NCBI GenBank assembly: GCA_030636255.1 | Contig: DAOVXH010000004.1 | Span: forward strand, 1-29,056 | Reading direction: 5' to 3' | Length of the DNA: 29,056 bases | Source: Methanomassiliicoccales archaeon | Lineage (GTDB): Archaea; Thermoplasmatota; Thermoplasmata; SG8-5 | In this document: positions 7,857 through 16,247 of the stretch, piece by piece | How positions within the stretch are numbered: position 1 is the stretch's first letter | Layout of the letters: the number at the start of each line of letters is the position of its first letter | Notes under the pieces: model-generated | What the model was told of the DNA's origin: nothing | The model's input: the letters and a program-made list of their open reading frames with translations, nothing else | Databases searched by the model: none | Translations under genes and position numbers: made by a program

Positions 7857-7928
7857 AGCCTTGTGGTGTAGCGGCTATCATGGGAGACTCTGGATCTCTC
7901 GACTCCAGTTCAAATCTGGGCAAGGCTA
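7857..7928 (+). tRNA. tRNA-Gln (anticodon CTG)
   Basis: The cloverleaf is built as follows. Acceptor AGCCTTG pairs with CAAGGCT (7921-7927), with discriminator A at 7928. U8 is present and a weak D arm follows. The anticodon stem GGAGA/TCTCT carries the loop CTCTGGA, so the anticodon is CTG (reads CAG, Gln). The T arm is TCCAG-TTCAAAT-CTGGG with one T-G wobble. The length is 72 nt with a 4-nt variable loop. CCA is not encoded. It lies just upstream of the glutaminyl-tRNA synthetase gene, a functional pairing that would suit co-acquisition or co-regulation. Confidence 0.9.
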
Positions 7929-7964
7929 TTTAATTATTTTATTATCTGAGCCTTGCCCAGATTT
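7912..7964 (+). repeat. Inverted 16-bp copy of the tRNA-Gln 3' end
   Basis: AAATCTGGGCAAGGCT, the 3' part of the tRNA (7912-7927), is followed after 21 AT-rich bases by its exact reverse complement at 7949-7964. As RNA the two arms form a 16-bp hairpin that would sequester the T-arm and acceptor 3' strand. It may be a processing or termination hairpin, a regulator of the downstream glnS, or an integration scar. Confidence 0.85.
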
Positions 7965-8002
7965 AAGAGGAATCGCTTGCGAGACGAATAATCAAGAGAA
8001 AT

Positions 8003-8038
8003 CCTTATAACATAATCCCCTATGCCAGAACTGATAAC
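8003..8038 (+). promoter_or_regulatory. Probable glnS promoter
   Basis: The TATA-like CTTATAACA near 8004-8012 lies about 27 bases before the ATG at 8039. That implies a leaderless or nearly leaderless transcript, which would explain the absence of a Shine-Dalgarno site. Confidence 0.4.
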
Positions 8039-9703
8039 ATGGAGCAGCCAAAAGACTTCATCAGGGACATTGTGGCCGAAGACAATAAAACCGGCAAGTT
8101 CAAAGGTAGAGTGCATACCAGATTTCCTCCAGAGCCTAATGGATATCTCCATATTGGGCATGCCAAGGCTTTCATGCTGAGCTATGGTGTTGCCAAAGAG
8201 AATAACGGAAAATTCAATCTTAGATTCGACGATACCAATCCAGTCAAGGAAGAAACCGAATACGTGGACGGAATAATCGCCGATGTCAAGTGGATGGGAG
8301 CGGACTTTGAGGACCGTTTGCTGTTTGCTTCTGACTATTTTGGACAGTTATATGATTATGCCGAGGATTTGATAAAAAAAGGCAGGGCATATATTGATGA
8401 CCAGACACCCGAGGAAATGAAATTAAATCGGGGCGACTTCGAGAAGCCAGGCAAAGATAGTTCATTTCGAAACAGGTCAGTTGAGCAAAACCTTGGTTTA
8501 TTCCGACGCATGAAGGCCGGAGAATTCGCAGACGGTGTAAGGGTGCTTCGAGCCAAGATTGACATGACACATCCCAATATGAACATGCGTGACCCTGTAA
8601 TATACAGAATTCTCCATGCCAGTCATCACAATACCGGGGATGAATGGTGCATTTATCCAATGTATGATTGGGCACATGGGCTTGAGGATTCAATTGAGGG
8701 CATAACCCACTCACTTTGCGATGTTTCATTTGAGAATCATCGACCGCTTTATGACTGGTTTCTGGATCAGCTGGGGGTCTATCATCCGCAGCAGATTGAG
8801 TTCGCCAGACTCAATATGACCTACACTATCATGAGCAAGCGCAAGCTGCTGGTTCTGGTGGAAAATGGTCATGTAAAGGGCTGGGACGACCCCAGGCTGC
8901 CAACACTTCTGGGACTGCGAAGGCGCGGTTATACTCCACATTCAATTCAGGACTTCCTGAACAGGGTAGGCGTGGCCAAGAAGGAAAATTGGATAGCCAT
9001 CGAGCTTTTAGAGCACTGCATCAGGGAGCATCTGAACAAGATTGCTCCGAGATATATGGGTGTTCTTGACCCTCTGAAGATTGTAATTACCAATTTGCCA
9101 GATGGCCATGAGGAGTTCATGGAGGCCATTAACAATCCAGAGGATGAGAGTGCCGGCACCAGGCAGATTCCTTTCTCCAAGGAGATTTACATTGAAAGAG
9201 CAGATTTCATGGAAGAGCCAGTGAAGAAATTTTTCAGGCTTGCTCCAGGCAGGGAAGTACGGCTTCGATATGCCTATTTCATGACATGCAATGATATTGT
9301 GAAAGATGACGCTGGCAATATTATCGAGCTGCATTGCACAGTGGACCCGGAGACAAAGGGCGGCAATGCCCCTGACGGCCGAAGGGTAAAGGCCACAATG
9401 CACTGGGTCAGCGCAAAACATGCCATTGATGCCGAAGTTCGATTATACGATAAATTATTCACTGTGGAAAACCCACTGGCAGAAGATGGGGTCTTTGAGA
9501 GCTATGTTAACAAGGACTCACTGGAAATCCGGACGAACTGCAAGATTGAACCGGCTGTGAAAGAACTTGGTATTGAAGATAAAATTCAGTTTGAGAGGAC
9601 TGGATATTTCTGTGTTGACAAGGACACTACGCCTGAGAAGATGGTTTTTAATCGGACTACTGGGTTGAGGGATACCTGGGCAAAAGTGAAAAACCAAAAT
9701 TGA
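8039..9703 (+). CDS. glnS: Glutaminyl-tRNA synthetase (bacterial/eukaryotic type)
   Basis: A 554-residue class Ib synthetase that charges tRNA-Gln directly with glutamine. The match to GlnRS rather than GluRS is close along the whole length. N-terminal FPPEPNGYLHIGHAKA contains HIGH at 38-41, followed by NLRFDDTNPVKEE and by CIYPMYDWAHGLEDSIEGITH. The KMSKS loop is IMSKRKL near residue 265, then GWDDPRLPTLLGLRRRGY. The two beta-barrel anticodon-binding domains end in NRTTGLRDTWAKV, as in E. coli GlnRS. Archaea generally lack GlnRS and make Gln-tRNA with GluRS plus GatDE, so this gene points to horizontal acquisition. It lies immediately after tRNA-Gln(CTG). The ATG at 8039 aligns with the family N-terminus. 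Confidence 0.95.
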   Translation: MEQPKDFIRDIVAEDNKTGKFKGRVHTRFPPEPNGYLHIGHAKAFMLSYGVAKENNGKFNLRFDDTNPVKEETEYVDGIIADVKWMGADFEDRLLFASDYFGQLYDYAEDLIKKGRAYIDDQTPEEMKLNRGDFEKPGKDSSFRNRSVEQNLGLFRRMKAGEFADGVRVLRAKIDMTHPNMNMRDPVIYRILHASHHNTGDEWCIYPMYDWAHGLEDSIEGITHSLCDVSFENHRPLYDWFLDQLGVYHPQQIEFARLNMTYTIMSKRKLLVLVENGHVKGWDDPRLPTLLGLRRRGYTPHSIQDFLNRVGVAKKENWIAIELLEHCIREHLNKIAPRYMGVLDPLKIVITNLPDGHEEFMEAINNPEDESAGTRQIPFSKEIYIERADFMEEPVKKFFRLAPGREVRLRYAYFMTCNDIVKDDAGNIIELHCTVDPETKGGNAPDGRRVKATMHWVSAKHAIDAEVRLYDKLFTVENPLAEDGVFESYVNKDSLEIRTNCKIEPAVKELGIEDKIQFERTGYFCVDKDTTPEKMVFNRTTGLRDTWAKVKNQN

Positions 9704-10032
9704 TTTTCAGTCCAACATAATATTTCTCAAAAAATCTAGCTAGTGTATTGATAATGATTGTTGAACGCAAAGCGTTCGACCACGACATGGCATCAAATAT
9801 ATACAAAATTTAATGTCGTACTGCTCACAATAATCTACTGGCAATGGTTGGATGCGAGGACAAAATATAAACAGATAGAGTATCCGACATGATTGAGCAA
9901 TTTCTCAACAATCGCAATCAAAAATTCCGCAATCGCATGGCATTTAGCAGCGGATTGCGGAGAGATACCTGGGCGAAGGTTCAGAAACAGCAAAAGTAAT
10001 ATATCATTATCTTCATGTAATCAATTGTGTGG
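9704..10032. other. Intergenic region with hairpins, a glnS remnant and a promoter
   Basis: The spacer has no intact gene. It contains a GAACGC-AAA-GCGTTC hairpin (9763-9777) and a longer inverted repeat CCGCAATC/GATTGCGG (9927-9960). The glnS 3' remnant is described separately. A TATA-like stretch (AATATATC near 9999-10006) precedes the secreted-protein gene. Confidence 0.6.
9917..10000 (+). pseudogene. Remnant of a second glutaminyl-tRNA synthetase 3' end
   Basis: In one frame the sequence before the TAA at 9998-10000 reads RMAFSSGLRRDTWAKVQKQQK. This parallels the end of the intact GlnRS upstream, KMVFNRTTGLRDTWAKVKNQN. The core GATACCTGGGC is identical in DNA, whereas flanking codons differ, so it is not a recent exact duplication. 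No start or upstream homology is visible. It is probably the tail of a lost second copy or of a replaced gene. Confidence 0.55.
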
Positions 10033-13000
10033 ATGAAGAGAAATTATGTAGCCTGGATATGTGCGTTTTTGATGCTCAGCAGCGTGTTTGTTGGATTGCA
10101 AGTAAATGAAAATGCTGAAGCCAGGATAGCTGAGGGAGATGGAGTATTGTATACACCTCATGCGCCAATTAGAATAGATTCGGATGCGGATTTTCCTGGG
10201 ATTGCGTCTGGAGGTGACGGAAGTGCTGGTTCTCCCTGGATAATAGAAAATCATGAGATAAATGGCACGGGTCATGGATATTGCATTTACATTGGGAATA
10301 CTACTGAGCATTTCATTGTGAGAAATAGTTTTGTACACAATGCAGATGGATTACTAAGTTGGCCGTATTATACAGATTCAGGATTGACATTATATAATGT
10401 TCAAAATGGAGTAGTCTCAAACAACACCGCAGCTTCAAACCTTCGTCAAGGATTTTTGCTCCACACCTCCTCCAATAACACTATTGTTGACAACAATGTA
10501 TCTTCATTAAATTTGGATGGTATTTTACTCTACTCCTCCTCAAAAAACACCATTAGAAATAATACTGCAACTTTTAACAATGACTTTGGAATTTGCCTTA
10601 GCCTCTCCAACAATAATACAATATCAAGCAATAATGTGTCATTCAACAATAACAATGGCATGTACATAGTCTCTTCCACAAACAACACATTTTCAGGTAA
10701 TTATGTTGCATCGAACAATGACAATGGTATGCACCTAATTTCTTCGAGTAATAATTCTCTTGCTAATAATTCTATTATGAACAATGATGATTATGGAATC
10801 TTAATTGAGACCTCAATCAATAACACTCTAACTCATAATACCATGTACATGAATCTTTTGAGGTGCTTAACCCTCCGGTTTTCAAATAGCAACTATATAA
10901 CGAATAATAATTTATTTTCAAACAACGGTTGTTCTATTATGCTTGATTCGTCTTATAATAATTCAATTTATCATAATAACATAATCAATAGTGCTTTCGC
11001 CTTTGATAACACAGGATTTAACTCCTGGGACAATGGCTATCCGGACGGCGGCAATTACTGGAGTACATTCAACACCAGCCTTTATGTTGGAAACGAGAGC
11101 TTCTTCGCCTCTGGCGGCGAGGAGGGTTTCTATCTGGATCAAAACGAGAACACACCAGGATTCCAGGGTATCCAGACATTACATGAGATCAGATATGTTT
11201 GGGACAATGACTGGTCCTTTGTCTATGTATTGGTCGAGGGTGTAGATTTTGATATAAATATTACCACTGGCTGGGTTCAGGTTTACTGGGGAGGATTTGT
11301 TCTAGGCGATCAGCTCTATAGTGAATACACTTGTCTTGTAAACCCACCAGACCTATTCTGGGGACCAAATCAAGATATTCCTGACTCTGACTTTATTTAT
11401 GATATGCCATACCCAATTTTGGGAGGAACCAATGAGGATTCATATCCACTTGCTTACCCAATCATCAACGGAAGGTTCCAGCGTGGCCCAATAAGGATAG
11501 ATTCCAATGCTGATTTTGACCAAGCTCACGGTGTAATCAATTGGGATTCTGGAGATGGAAGTATTGACAATCCCTGGATAATCGAGAAATGGGATATTAA
11601 TGGAACTGGCCATGAATTTTGTATTTATGTTGGGAATACTACGGACTATTTTGAGGTGAGGGGCAATAGTTTTCACAATGCAAGTGGATTCGGGGTCATA
11701 ATACGCAATTGCTATTATGGAATAATTCTTGACAATGAAATAATTTACAATAATAACAATGGAATTTACTTACCGCTTTCATTTTATATCACAATTCAAA
11801 ATTGTAAGATATTATACAATAGCAATTCAGGCATTTATTTGAATGAGGCTTCTCGTCTAATCACAATTGAAAATAACACTATAAGTTACAATGCTGGCAA
11901 TGGTATTGAAACTTTTTATTCCTGGGGCAATAAAATATATAACAATGTGATAAGTAATAATGACGGTTCAGGTATCGGAACTTTTGCAGGTAGTAAAAAT
12001 ATAATAAAACAAAACACTATCTCAAATAATCAATATGCTATCGCACTCTTACTTTTTGATGGCAATGGAAGTATAATCAAACAAAACACTATCTCAAATA
12101 ATCAATATGGAATTTATACGGTCTTTTCTTCAAGTAATATTAGTTATTATCATAATAATTTCATTAACAACACCATCCAAGCATATGACGATGGCACCAA
12201 CAATACCTGGGACAATGGCTACCCAGATGGAGGGAACTATTGGTCTGACTATTCCGGTGTTGATTTGAATAGTACACCCTCCCAGGATATACCACCACCA
12301 GACGGAATCGGAGACACACCATATACAGACATTGACGGAGTGGCTGGAACCATAGACAATTATCCATTGATGGAGCCCTGGATGCCGCCCCCTATACTCA
12401 CCTATGACATAGACCTCACAACAGGCTGGAACCTAATCTCCCTGCCCCTTGCCCAGTCTGATGAAGATATTTATTCTGTATTATCCAGTATTGACGGTGA
12501 CTGGGACAGAATTAAGCTCTATGATTCACAGAGTGTGAATCACTGGTTATCGAGTTCCATATACAGTCCAGACCTGAGTGAAATTGACCAGTTGAACCAC
12601 ACAGTAGGCATCTGGATACACATGGTGAATGCAACAACTCTCACTGTGGAAGGAATAGAACCAGTGTTCACAAATATAACATTATATGCTGGTTGGAATC
12701 TGGTAGGCTATCCATCATTGTTTCCTGAAACTGTGGCAAATGCCCTCTGGGGAACTGGAGCAGACCGGGTGGAGGTATGCGACCTTGAAGAACCAGGCTT
12801 GATAAAAGAGGTGGGGCCAACTTATATCATGCAGCCAGGAGAAGGGTACTGGGTTCATGTTCCGGCTGATACTGTCTGGACAACTGAAAAGACTGTAGGA
12901 AATCCTCAAATTGTTGTACGAGGGGACAACCCTGACACTGGCGGTTATGAATACATTAGATTTAACAACACAGAACCAGTAAATGGTGATACAATTTCAA

Positions 13001-14442
13001 TAACAGCTACAATCCAGAATCTTGGTGGAGGTTCTGCAGCGGTTGATGTGAAATATTATGATGGTGAGGAAATATCGAGCCAGCTCATTGGAACCGATTA
13101 CTTGTTATTACCTGCACAGGGTGAAATAGATGCTGTAATAAACTGGAAAGCAAGTCCTGGTGGAGCTCACTCAATTATTGTTACAGCAGAGGTAAATGCC
13201 ACATATGCACTTGTAAATGATATTTATGACCCGTATCTTCCTGACAATCGAAACAGCACAGCCATCTTGGTGATACCAAAAATATTACTGGTTGACGATG
13301 ACAACCACACAAATGACTATTCCCTAGACGACACAACCTCGTATATGAGAGACGCCTTGAGAAATGCAAATTTTGAATATGACTTTGTAATTGTTGGGCC
13401 TGGTGACGGACCTGGCTATGATTACGGTGATTATCCCCTTGAGGATTATGACATCGTTATATGGATGACTGGCCATACCGAGACAAACACCCTCACACGA
13501 CCACTGAACCCTGCAGAACCAATGGCCACCAGAACCGATGATGTCGCAAACCTTATGAGATTTCTTGATGGGGAGTCCACAGGAGGAAATGGCGGTAGTT
13601 TGTGGCTGATTAGTGAGGGATACTGGGACGATGCTATCGGAGACCCGGTACACGAACCATTCTTTATGAATTACTTGCACCTGAGCGATATTGCCACAAC
13701 ACCCATGCCATCCCTAAAGAACACACTCCCCACAGAACTCTGGGGCAGGGAGAATCATACAATTACCAATAACTATGCAGATAATCCAATAAACACCGAG
13801 ATTAAGGTTGCTGGAACCGATGCGGCCTGGTCATGGGCCTCCGGTGATTTTCCGGACACCAGTGCTATTGCTCTCAATAATAGCGATAATTCCCGGGTTT
13901 ATGGTGTGACCTATGATTCAGATGATTATCCAGCTGACCCAATAGCAGATTCAAGAATATTTGTCCAGACCTGGGATTTTTCAAGGATACAGGACACTGC
14001 AACGCAGGCACAGTACGCCTATAGAGCTTTATTTTGGCTTGGAAACTATTCTATGATGTTCGGAAGAGATGTTGCATTATCTCAGCAGACTATTGAGCCA
14101 ACCACTGTTACAATTAATGAAACAATAAACATAACTGCCATTGTTCGAAACAACGGGTTCAATGACTATAATTCTTCCCAAGGCGATAATCTGTGGTATC
14201 TTCTGAGGATTACAGATGAATATAACAATGATATTACCGTGCCACATCTAGAGCGGATAGATTATTTGGGAATTGGGTCTAACAATGAGTTTATTATTAA
14301 TCATCAATTTACTTTTCATGAGATTGGAAACTTCACTGTCTGGATAGAAGTGGACCCATACAATTACATTATTGAAACCAATGAACTCAACAACCAGGCA
14401 TCTGAATATTACAATACATTTGAAATTGAGGTTTTGCCCTAG
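10033..14442 (+). CDS. Large secreted beta-helix (NosD/CASH) and CARDB surface protein
   Basis: A 1469-residue extracellular protein. It starts with a signal peptide (MKRNY, then a hydrophobic WICAFLMLSSVFVGL, then Ala-rich). Two homologous right-handed beta-helix modules follow, coded about 10160-11060 and 11490-12260. Each opens with PIRIDS(D/N)ADF...PWIIE...INGTGH and closes with WDNGYPDGGNYWS, and is filled with Asn-rich coils of about 24 residues. Next come two GWNL(I/V) repeats (12400-12890), a CARDB-like domain (12905-13260), a Rossmann-like ILLVDDDN region (13270-14060), and a final CARDB domain ending in NELNNQA. Many N-x-S/T sites suggest N-glycosylation. No C-terminal membrane anchor is seen. 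ATG 10033 is chosen over GTG 10027. A polysaccharide-binding or adhesin role is plausible, but the ligand is unknown. Confidence 0.85.
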   Translation: MKRNYVAWICAFLMLSSVFVGLQVNENAEARIAEGDGVLYTPHAPIRIDSDADFPGIASGGDGSAGSPWIIENHEINGTGHGYCIYIGNTTEHFIVRNSFVHNADGLLSWPYYTDSGLTLYNVQNGVVSNNTAASNLRQGFLLHTSSNNTIVDNNVSSLNLDGILLYSSSKNTIRNNTATFNNDFGICLSLSNNNTISSNNVSFNNNNGMYIVSSTNNTFSGNYVASNNDNGMHLISSSNNSLANNSIMNNDDYGILIETSINNTLTHNTMYMNLLRCLTLRFSNSNYITNNNLFSNNGCSIMLDSSYNNSIYHNNIINSAFAFDNTGFNSWDNGYPDGGNYWSTFNTSLYVGNESFFASGGEEGFYLDQNENTPGFQGIQTLHEIRYVWDNDWSFVYVLVEGVDFDINITTGWVQVYWGGFVLGDQLYSEYTCLVNPPDLFWGPNQDIPDSDFIYDMPYPILGGTNEDSYPLAYPIINGRFQRGPIRIDSNADFDQAHGVINWDSGDGSIDNPWIIEKWDINGTGHEFCIYVGNTTDYFEVRGNSFHNASGFGVIIRNCYYGIILDNEIIYNNNNGIYLPLSFYITIQNCKILYNSNSGIYLNEASRLITIENNTISYNAGNGIETFYSWGNKIYNNVISNNDGSGIGTFAGSKNIIKQNTISNNQYAIALLLFDGNGSIIKQNTISNNQYGIYTVFSSSNISYYHNNFINNTIQAYDDGTNNTWDNGYPDGGNYWSDYSGVDLNSTPSQDIPPPDGIGDTPYTDIDGVAGTIDNYPLMEPWMPPPILTYDIDLTTGWNLISLPLAQSDEDIYSVLSSIDGDWDRIKLYDSQSVNHWLSSSIYSPDLSEIDQLNHTVGIWIHMVNATTLTVEGIEPVFTNITLYAGWNLVGYPSLFPETVANALWGTGADRVEVCDLEEPGLIKEVGPTYIMQPGEGYWVHVPADTVWTTEKTVGNPQIVVRGDNPDTGGYEYIRFNNTEPVNGDTISITATIQNLGGGSAAVDVKYYDGEEISSQLIGTDYLLLPAQGEIDAVINWKASPGGAHSIIVTAEVNATYALVNDIYDPYLPDNRNSTAILVIPKILLVDDDNHTNDYSLDDTTSYMRDALRNANFEYDFVIVGPGDGPGYDYGDYPLEDYDIVIWMTGHTETNTLTRPLNPAEPMATRTDDVANLMRFLDGESTGGNGGSLWLISEGYWDDAIGDPVHEPFFMNYLHLSDIATTPMPSLKNTLPTELWGRENHTITNNYADNPINTEIKVAGTDAAWSWASGDFPDTSAIALNNSDNSRVYGVTYDSDDYPADPIADSRIFVQTWDFSRIQDTATQAQYAYRALFWLGNYSMMFGRDVALSQQTIEPTTVTINETINITAIVRNNGFNDYNSSQGDNLWYLLRITDEYNNDITVPHLERIDYLGIGSNNEFIINHQFTFHEIGNFTVWIEVDPYNYIIETNELNNQASEYYNTFEIEVLP
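12007..12109 (+). repeat. 31-bp direct repeat inside the second beta-helix
   Basis: An identical 31-bp sequence containing AACACTATCTCAAATAATC occurs at 12007-12037 and 12079-12109. The offset is 72 bp, exactly 24 codons or one beta-helix coil. It encodes the duplicated KQNTISNNQY and indicates recent in-frame coil duplication. Confidence 0.9.
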
Positions 14443-14447
14443 GATAA

Positions 14448-15080
14448 TCAAAATAATTCAGCAAACTGCAGAATATTATTCAGCATCATCTGAACTCCAA
14501 TAGATGCTATCAGAATTCCCATGATTCTCATGGTTGCTGTTATGCCGAGATTACCCATCTTTTCATAGATATACTGGCTCTCCATGAGAAGAATATAGGT
14601 TATCAATATTGTTATTACCAGGCAGAAAACAATAAATCCCCATTCCAGGACGTTCACAGACTGGCCCATGTAGATCATCGCAGTAATCATTGCGCCAGGA
14701 CCGGCCATCATTGGTATTGCCAGTGGGACAACGCCTACCATGCCTTTCTCGATTGCCTCATCCTTTTCTTCCTGGGAACTTTTAAACTGAGGTATCTGGC
14801 CCATTAACATGTCCGAGCCAATTTTAATTAGAACAGCAGCACCAACGAACTTGAGTGCTAGAAATTCAACATTGAACGCATCAAATAGATACTTTCCGAA
14901 CAATGCAAATGGAATGAGAACTGACAGACTGACCTTCACAGCATTGAGAATTACTTTTTTCTGCTGCTCCCTGGTATATCCCTGTGTCAGCAAAATAAAA
15001 AACGGAACCTTGCTGATAGGATTGATGGTAATGAATATGGCCGCGAAGGCCGCTATCATCAGGGTTATGTTGAAGTCCAT
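14448..15080 (-). CDS. MarC/UPF0056-family integral membrane protein
   Basis: A 210-residue protein with about six transmembrane helices and the MarC family landmarks. These are the N-terminal FITINPISKVPFFILLT, a central KIGSDMLMG, and IPMMAGPGAMITAMIYMG, the PGA-containing re-entrant-like segment. Despite the historical name, MarC proteins are not established multidrug transporters; some are called neutral amino acid transporter-like. The length is normal. The ATG at 15080 is preceded by CTGGGGC, and a minus-strand TATA-like TTTAAATA lies about 15103-15111. It converges with the surface-protein gene, leaving five bases between the stops, so the two may interfere transcriptionally. Confidence 0.88.
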   Translation of the reverse strand: MDFNITLMIAAFAAIFITINPISKVPFFILLTQGYTREQQKKVILNAVKVSLSVLIPFALFGKYLFDAFNVEFLALKFVGAAVLIKIGSDMLMGQIPQFKSSQEEKDEAIEKGMVGVVPLAIPMMAGPGAMITAMIYMGQSVNVLEWGFIVFCLVITILITYILLMESQYIYEKMGNLGITATMRIMGILIASIGVQMMLNNILQFAELF

Positions 15081-15190
15081 GTTGCCCCAGATATAATTAT
15101 TCTATTTAAATATATCATTTGGAAAATATTAATGAGTGGTTTTTCGGGGTGACGGGGTGTGGATTGGCTAAGTTGGTGAGGTAATTATAT

Positions 15191-15294
15191 CGGTGAAAAA
15201 ACTCAAATTATTTATTTAGTGAATACGCATTTTCACCGTCTTGGATGAATCATAGATTCATCCGATTTTAAAATTCACACAGTGAGTTTTAAAA
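15191..15294. repeat. Three consecutive palindromes downstream of 5S rRNA
   Basis: CGGTGAAAA/TTTTCACCG (15191-15238) is a 9-bp stem with a long AT-rich loop. GGATGAATC-ATA-GATTCATCC (15243-15263) is a perfect 9-bp stem. 15266-15294 is a 13-bp stem (one G-U) with a three-base loop. All lie just past the 3' end of the minus-strand 5S gene. They may act in termination or 3' processing; the rest of the 15081-15297 spacer shows nothing else except the MarC promoter. Confidence 0.7.
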
Positions 15295-15297
15295 AGT

Positions 15298-15419
15298 GGC
15301 TGACAGCGTTCTGCGGTTCCCGTGGACTCTCGTACCACAGTACCGCGCAGAACGCAGGTGGACTTTACTTCTGGGTTCGGAAAGAGACCAGGTGTGGCCC
15401 CACCGCTGTGACCGTCAAA
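15298..15419 (-). rRNA. rrf: 5S ribosomal RNA
   Basis: Read on the minus strand, the sequence has the 5S hallmarks: GGTCACAGCGGTGGGG near the 5' end, CCGAACCCAGAAGTAAAG for the loop B/C region, and GGTACTGTGGTACGAGAG for loop E/helix IV. The terminal helix TGACGG/CTGTCA closes at 15412-15417 and 15301-15306. The length is about 120 nt; the ends are uncertain by a few bases. No 16S, 23S or tRNA gene is adjacent, so 5S is unlinked from an rRNA operon here. Dispersed rRNA genes are known in Thermoplasmata. Confidence 0.93.
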
Positions 15420-15440
15420 CCAAACCATGGATAGCCATGC

Positions 15441-15452
15441 TGTATAAATAGT
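15441..15452 (-). promoter_or_regulatory. TATA box of the 5S rRNA gene
   Basis: The minus-strand sequence CTATTTATACA lies about 25-30 bases upstream of the 5S 5' end (near 15419), the classical archaeal TBP spacing. Confidence 0.6.
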
Positions 15453-15525
15453 TTTCAGTTTAATCGACTCAATCACGATAGATTTATATCAACATCTACA
15501 ATACCAGGCCAAAAGGTGCAATATC

Positions 15526-16224
15526 ATGGTTACGGCAGTCAATATTATAGGGAATGATGCGAGTCTTCAGGATCACTGGCTTAAACGATTTCTTGCAATC
15601 GTCATAGACTATCTCATATTCTGGGTCCTGGGAACCGTGCTTACCATCTTTGTTTTCCAGAACTGGCTTGGATGGAATATTCCTTTCTTGTGGACATTCT
15701 TCCAGCCGCTACTTTCAGGTGGGATATTTTTCCTCTATGCATTCATAATGGAGGCAAGCTCCGGAGCAACAATAGGCAAGAAGGCCATGAATCTGAGGGT
15801 TATTTCCTTAAGTGGACCATTGACAACTGGCCAGGCAGTCATGAGAAATATTTCCAAAATTTACGGGCCGTTCCTTTTCATTGACTGGCTCATAGGTTTT
15901 ATCAGCGAGGGAGACCCCAAACAAAAGTGGCTTGACCGCTCGGTTGGAACAACAGTTGTGCTGACAACATCTCTTTCAGACCAACAGCAGCACACATATC
16001 AGAGCCAGCAGGCAAGTTATGCTCCACCACCACAGGAGAACTACCAGAGGCATGAACAGACCTATCAATATCCACCGCCTCCACCATCAAATGCTCCTCC
16101 ACCACCACAGCAACAGGCACCACCCCCAGGGCAGACAGAACAGGTTTGTGCGTCCTGTGGCGGAAGAATGTCCATGACAGGTGGCGGAAGGCTTCAGTGT
16201 ATCAGATGTGGAAAAATACAATGA
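15526..16224 (+). CDS. RDD-family membrane protein with Pro/Gln-rich linker and zinc ribbon
   Basis: A 232-residue protein. The N-terminal RDD domain (residues 15-150) shows DHWLKRFLAIVIDYLIF, helices at about 20-42, 48-76 and 105-130, then GATIGKKAMNLRVI and WLDRSVGT. A cytoplasmic low-complexity linker follows (about 150-205) with runs of Gln, Tyr and Pro. A small C-terminal zinc ribbon, CASCGGRM...LQCIRCG, gives four Cys. The family function is poorly defined; some RDD proteins have been linked to sodium/proton exchange. The ATG is preceded by AAAGGTGC, and a TATA-like ATTTATATC lies about 15482-15490. It is 23 bp upstream of thi4 on the same strand, probably an operon of convenience. Confidence 0.8.
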   Translation: MVTAVNIIGNDASLQDHWLKRFLAIVIDYLIFWVLGTVLTIFVFQNWLGWNIPFLWTFFQPLLSGGIFFLYAFIMEASSGATIGKKAMNLRVISLSGPLTTGQAVMRNISKIYGPFLFIDWLIGFISEGDPKQKWLDRSVGTTVVLTTSLSDQQQHTYQSQQASYAPPPQENYQRHEQTYQYPPPPPSNAPPPPQQQAPPPGQTEQVCASCGGRMSMTGGGRLQCIRCGKIQ

Positions 16225-16247
16225 ATTAAGATAAAAAGGTGTTAAAA

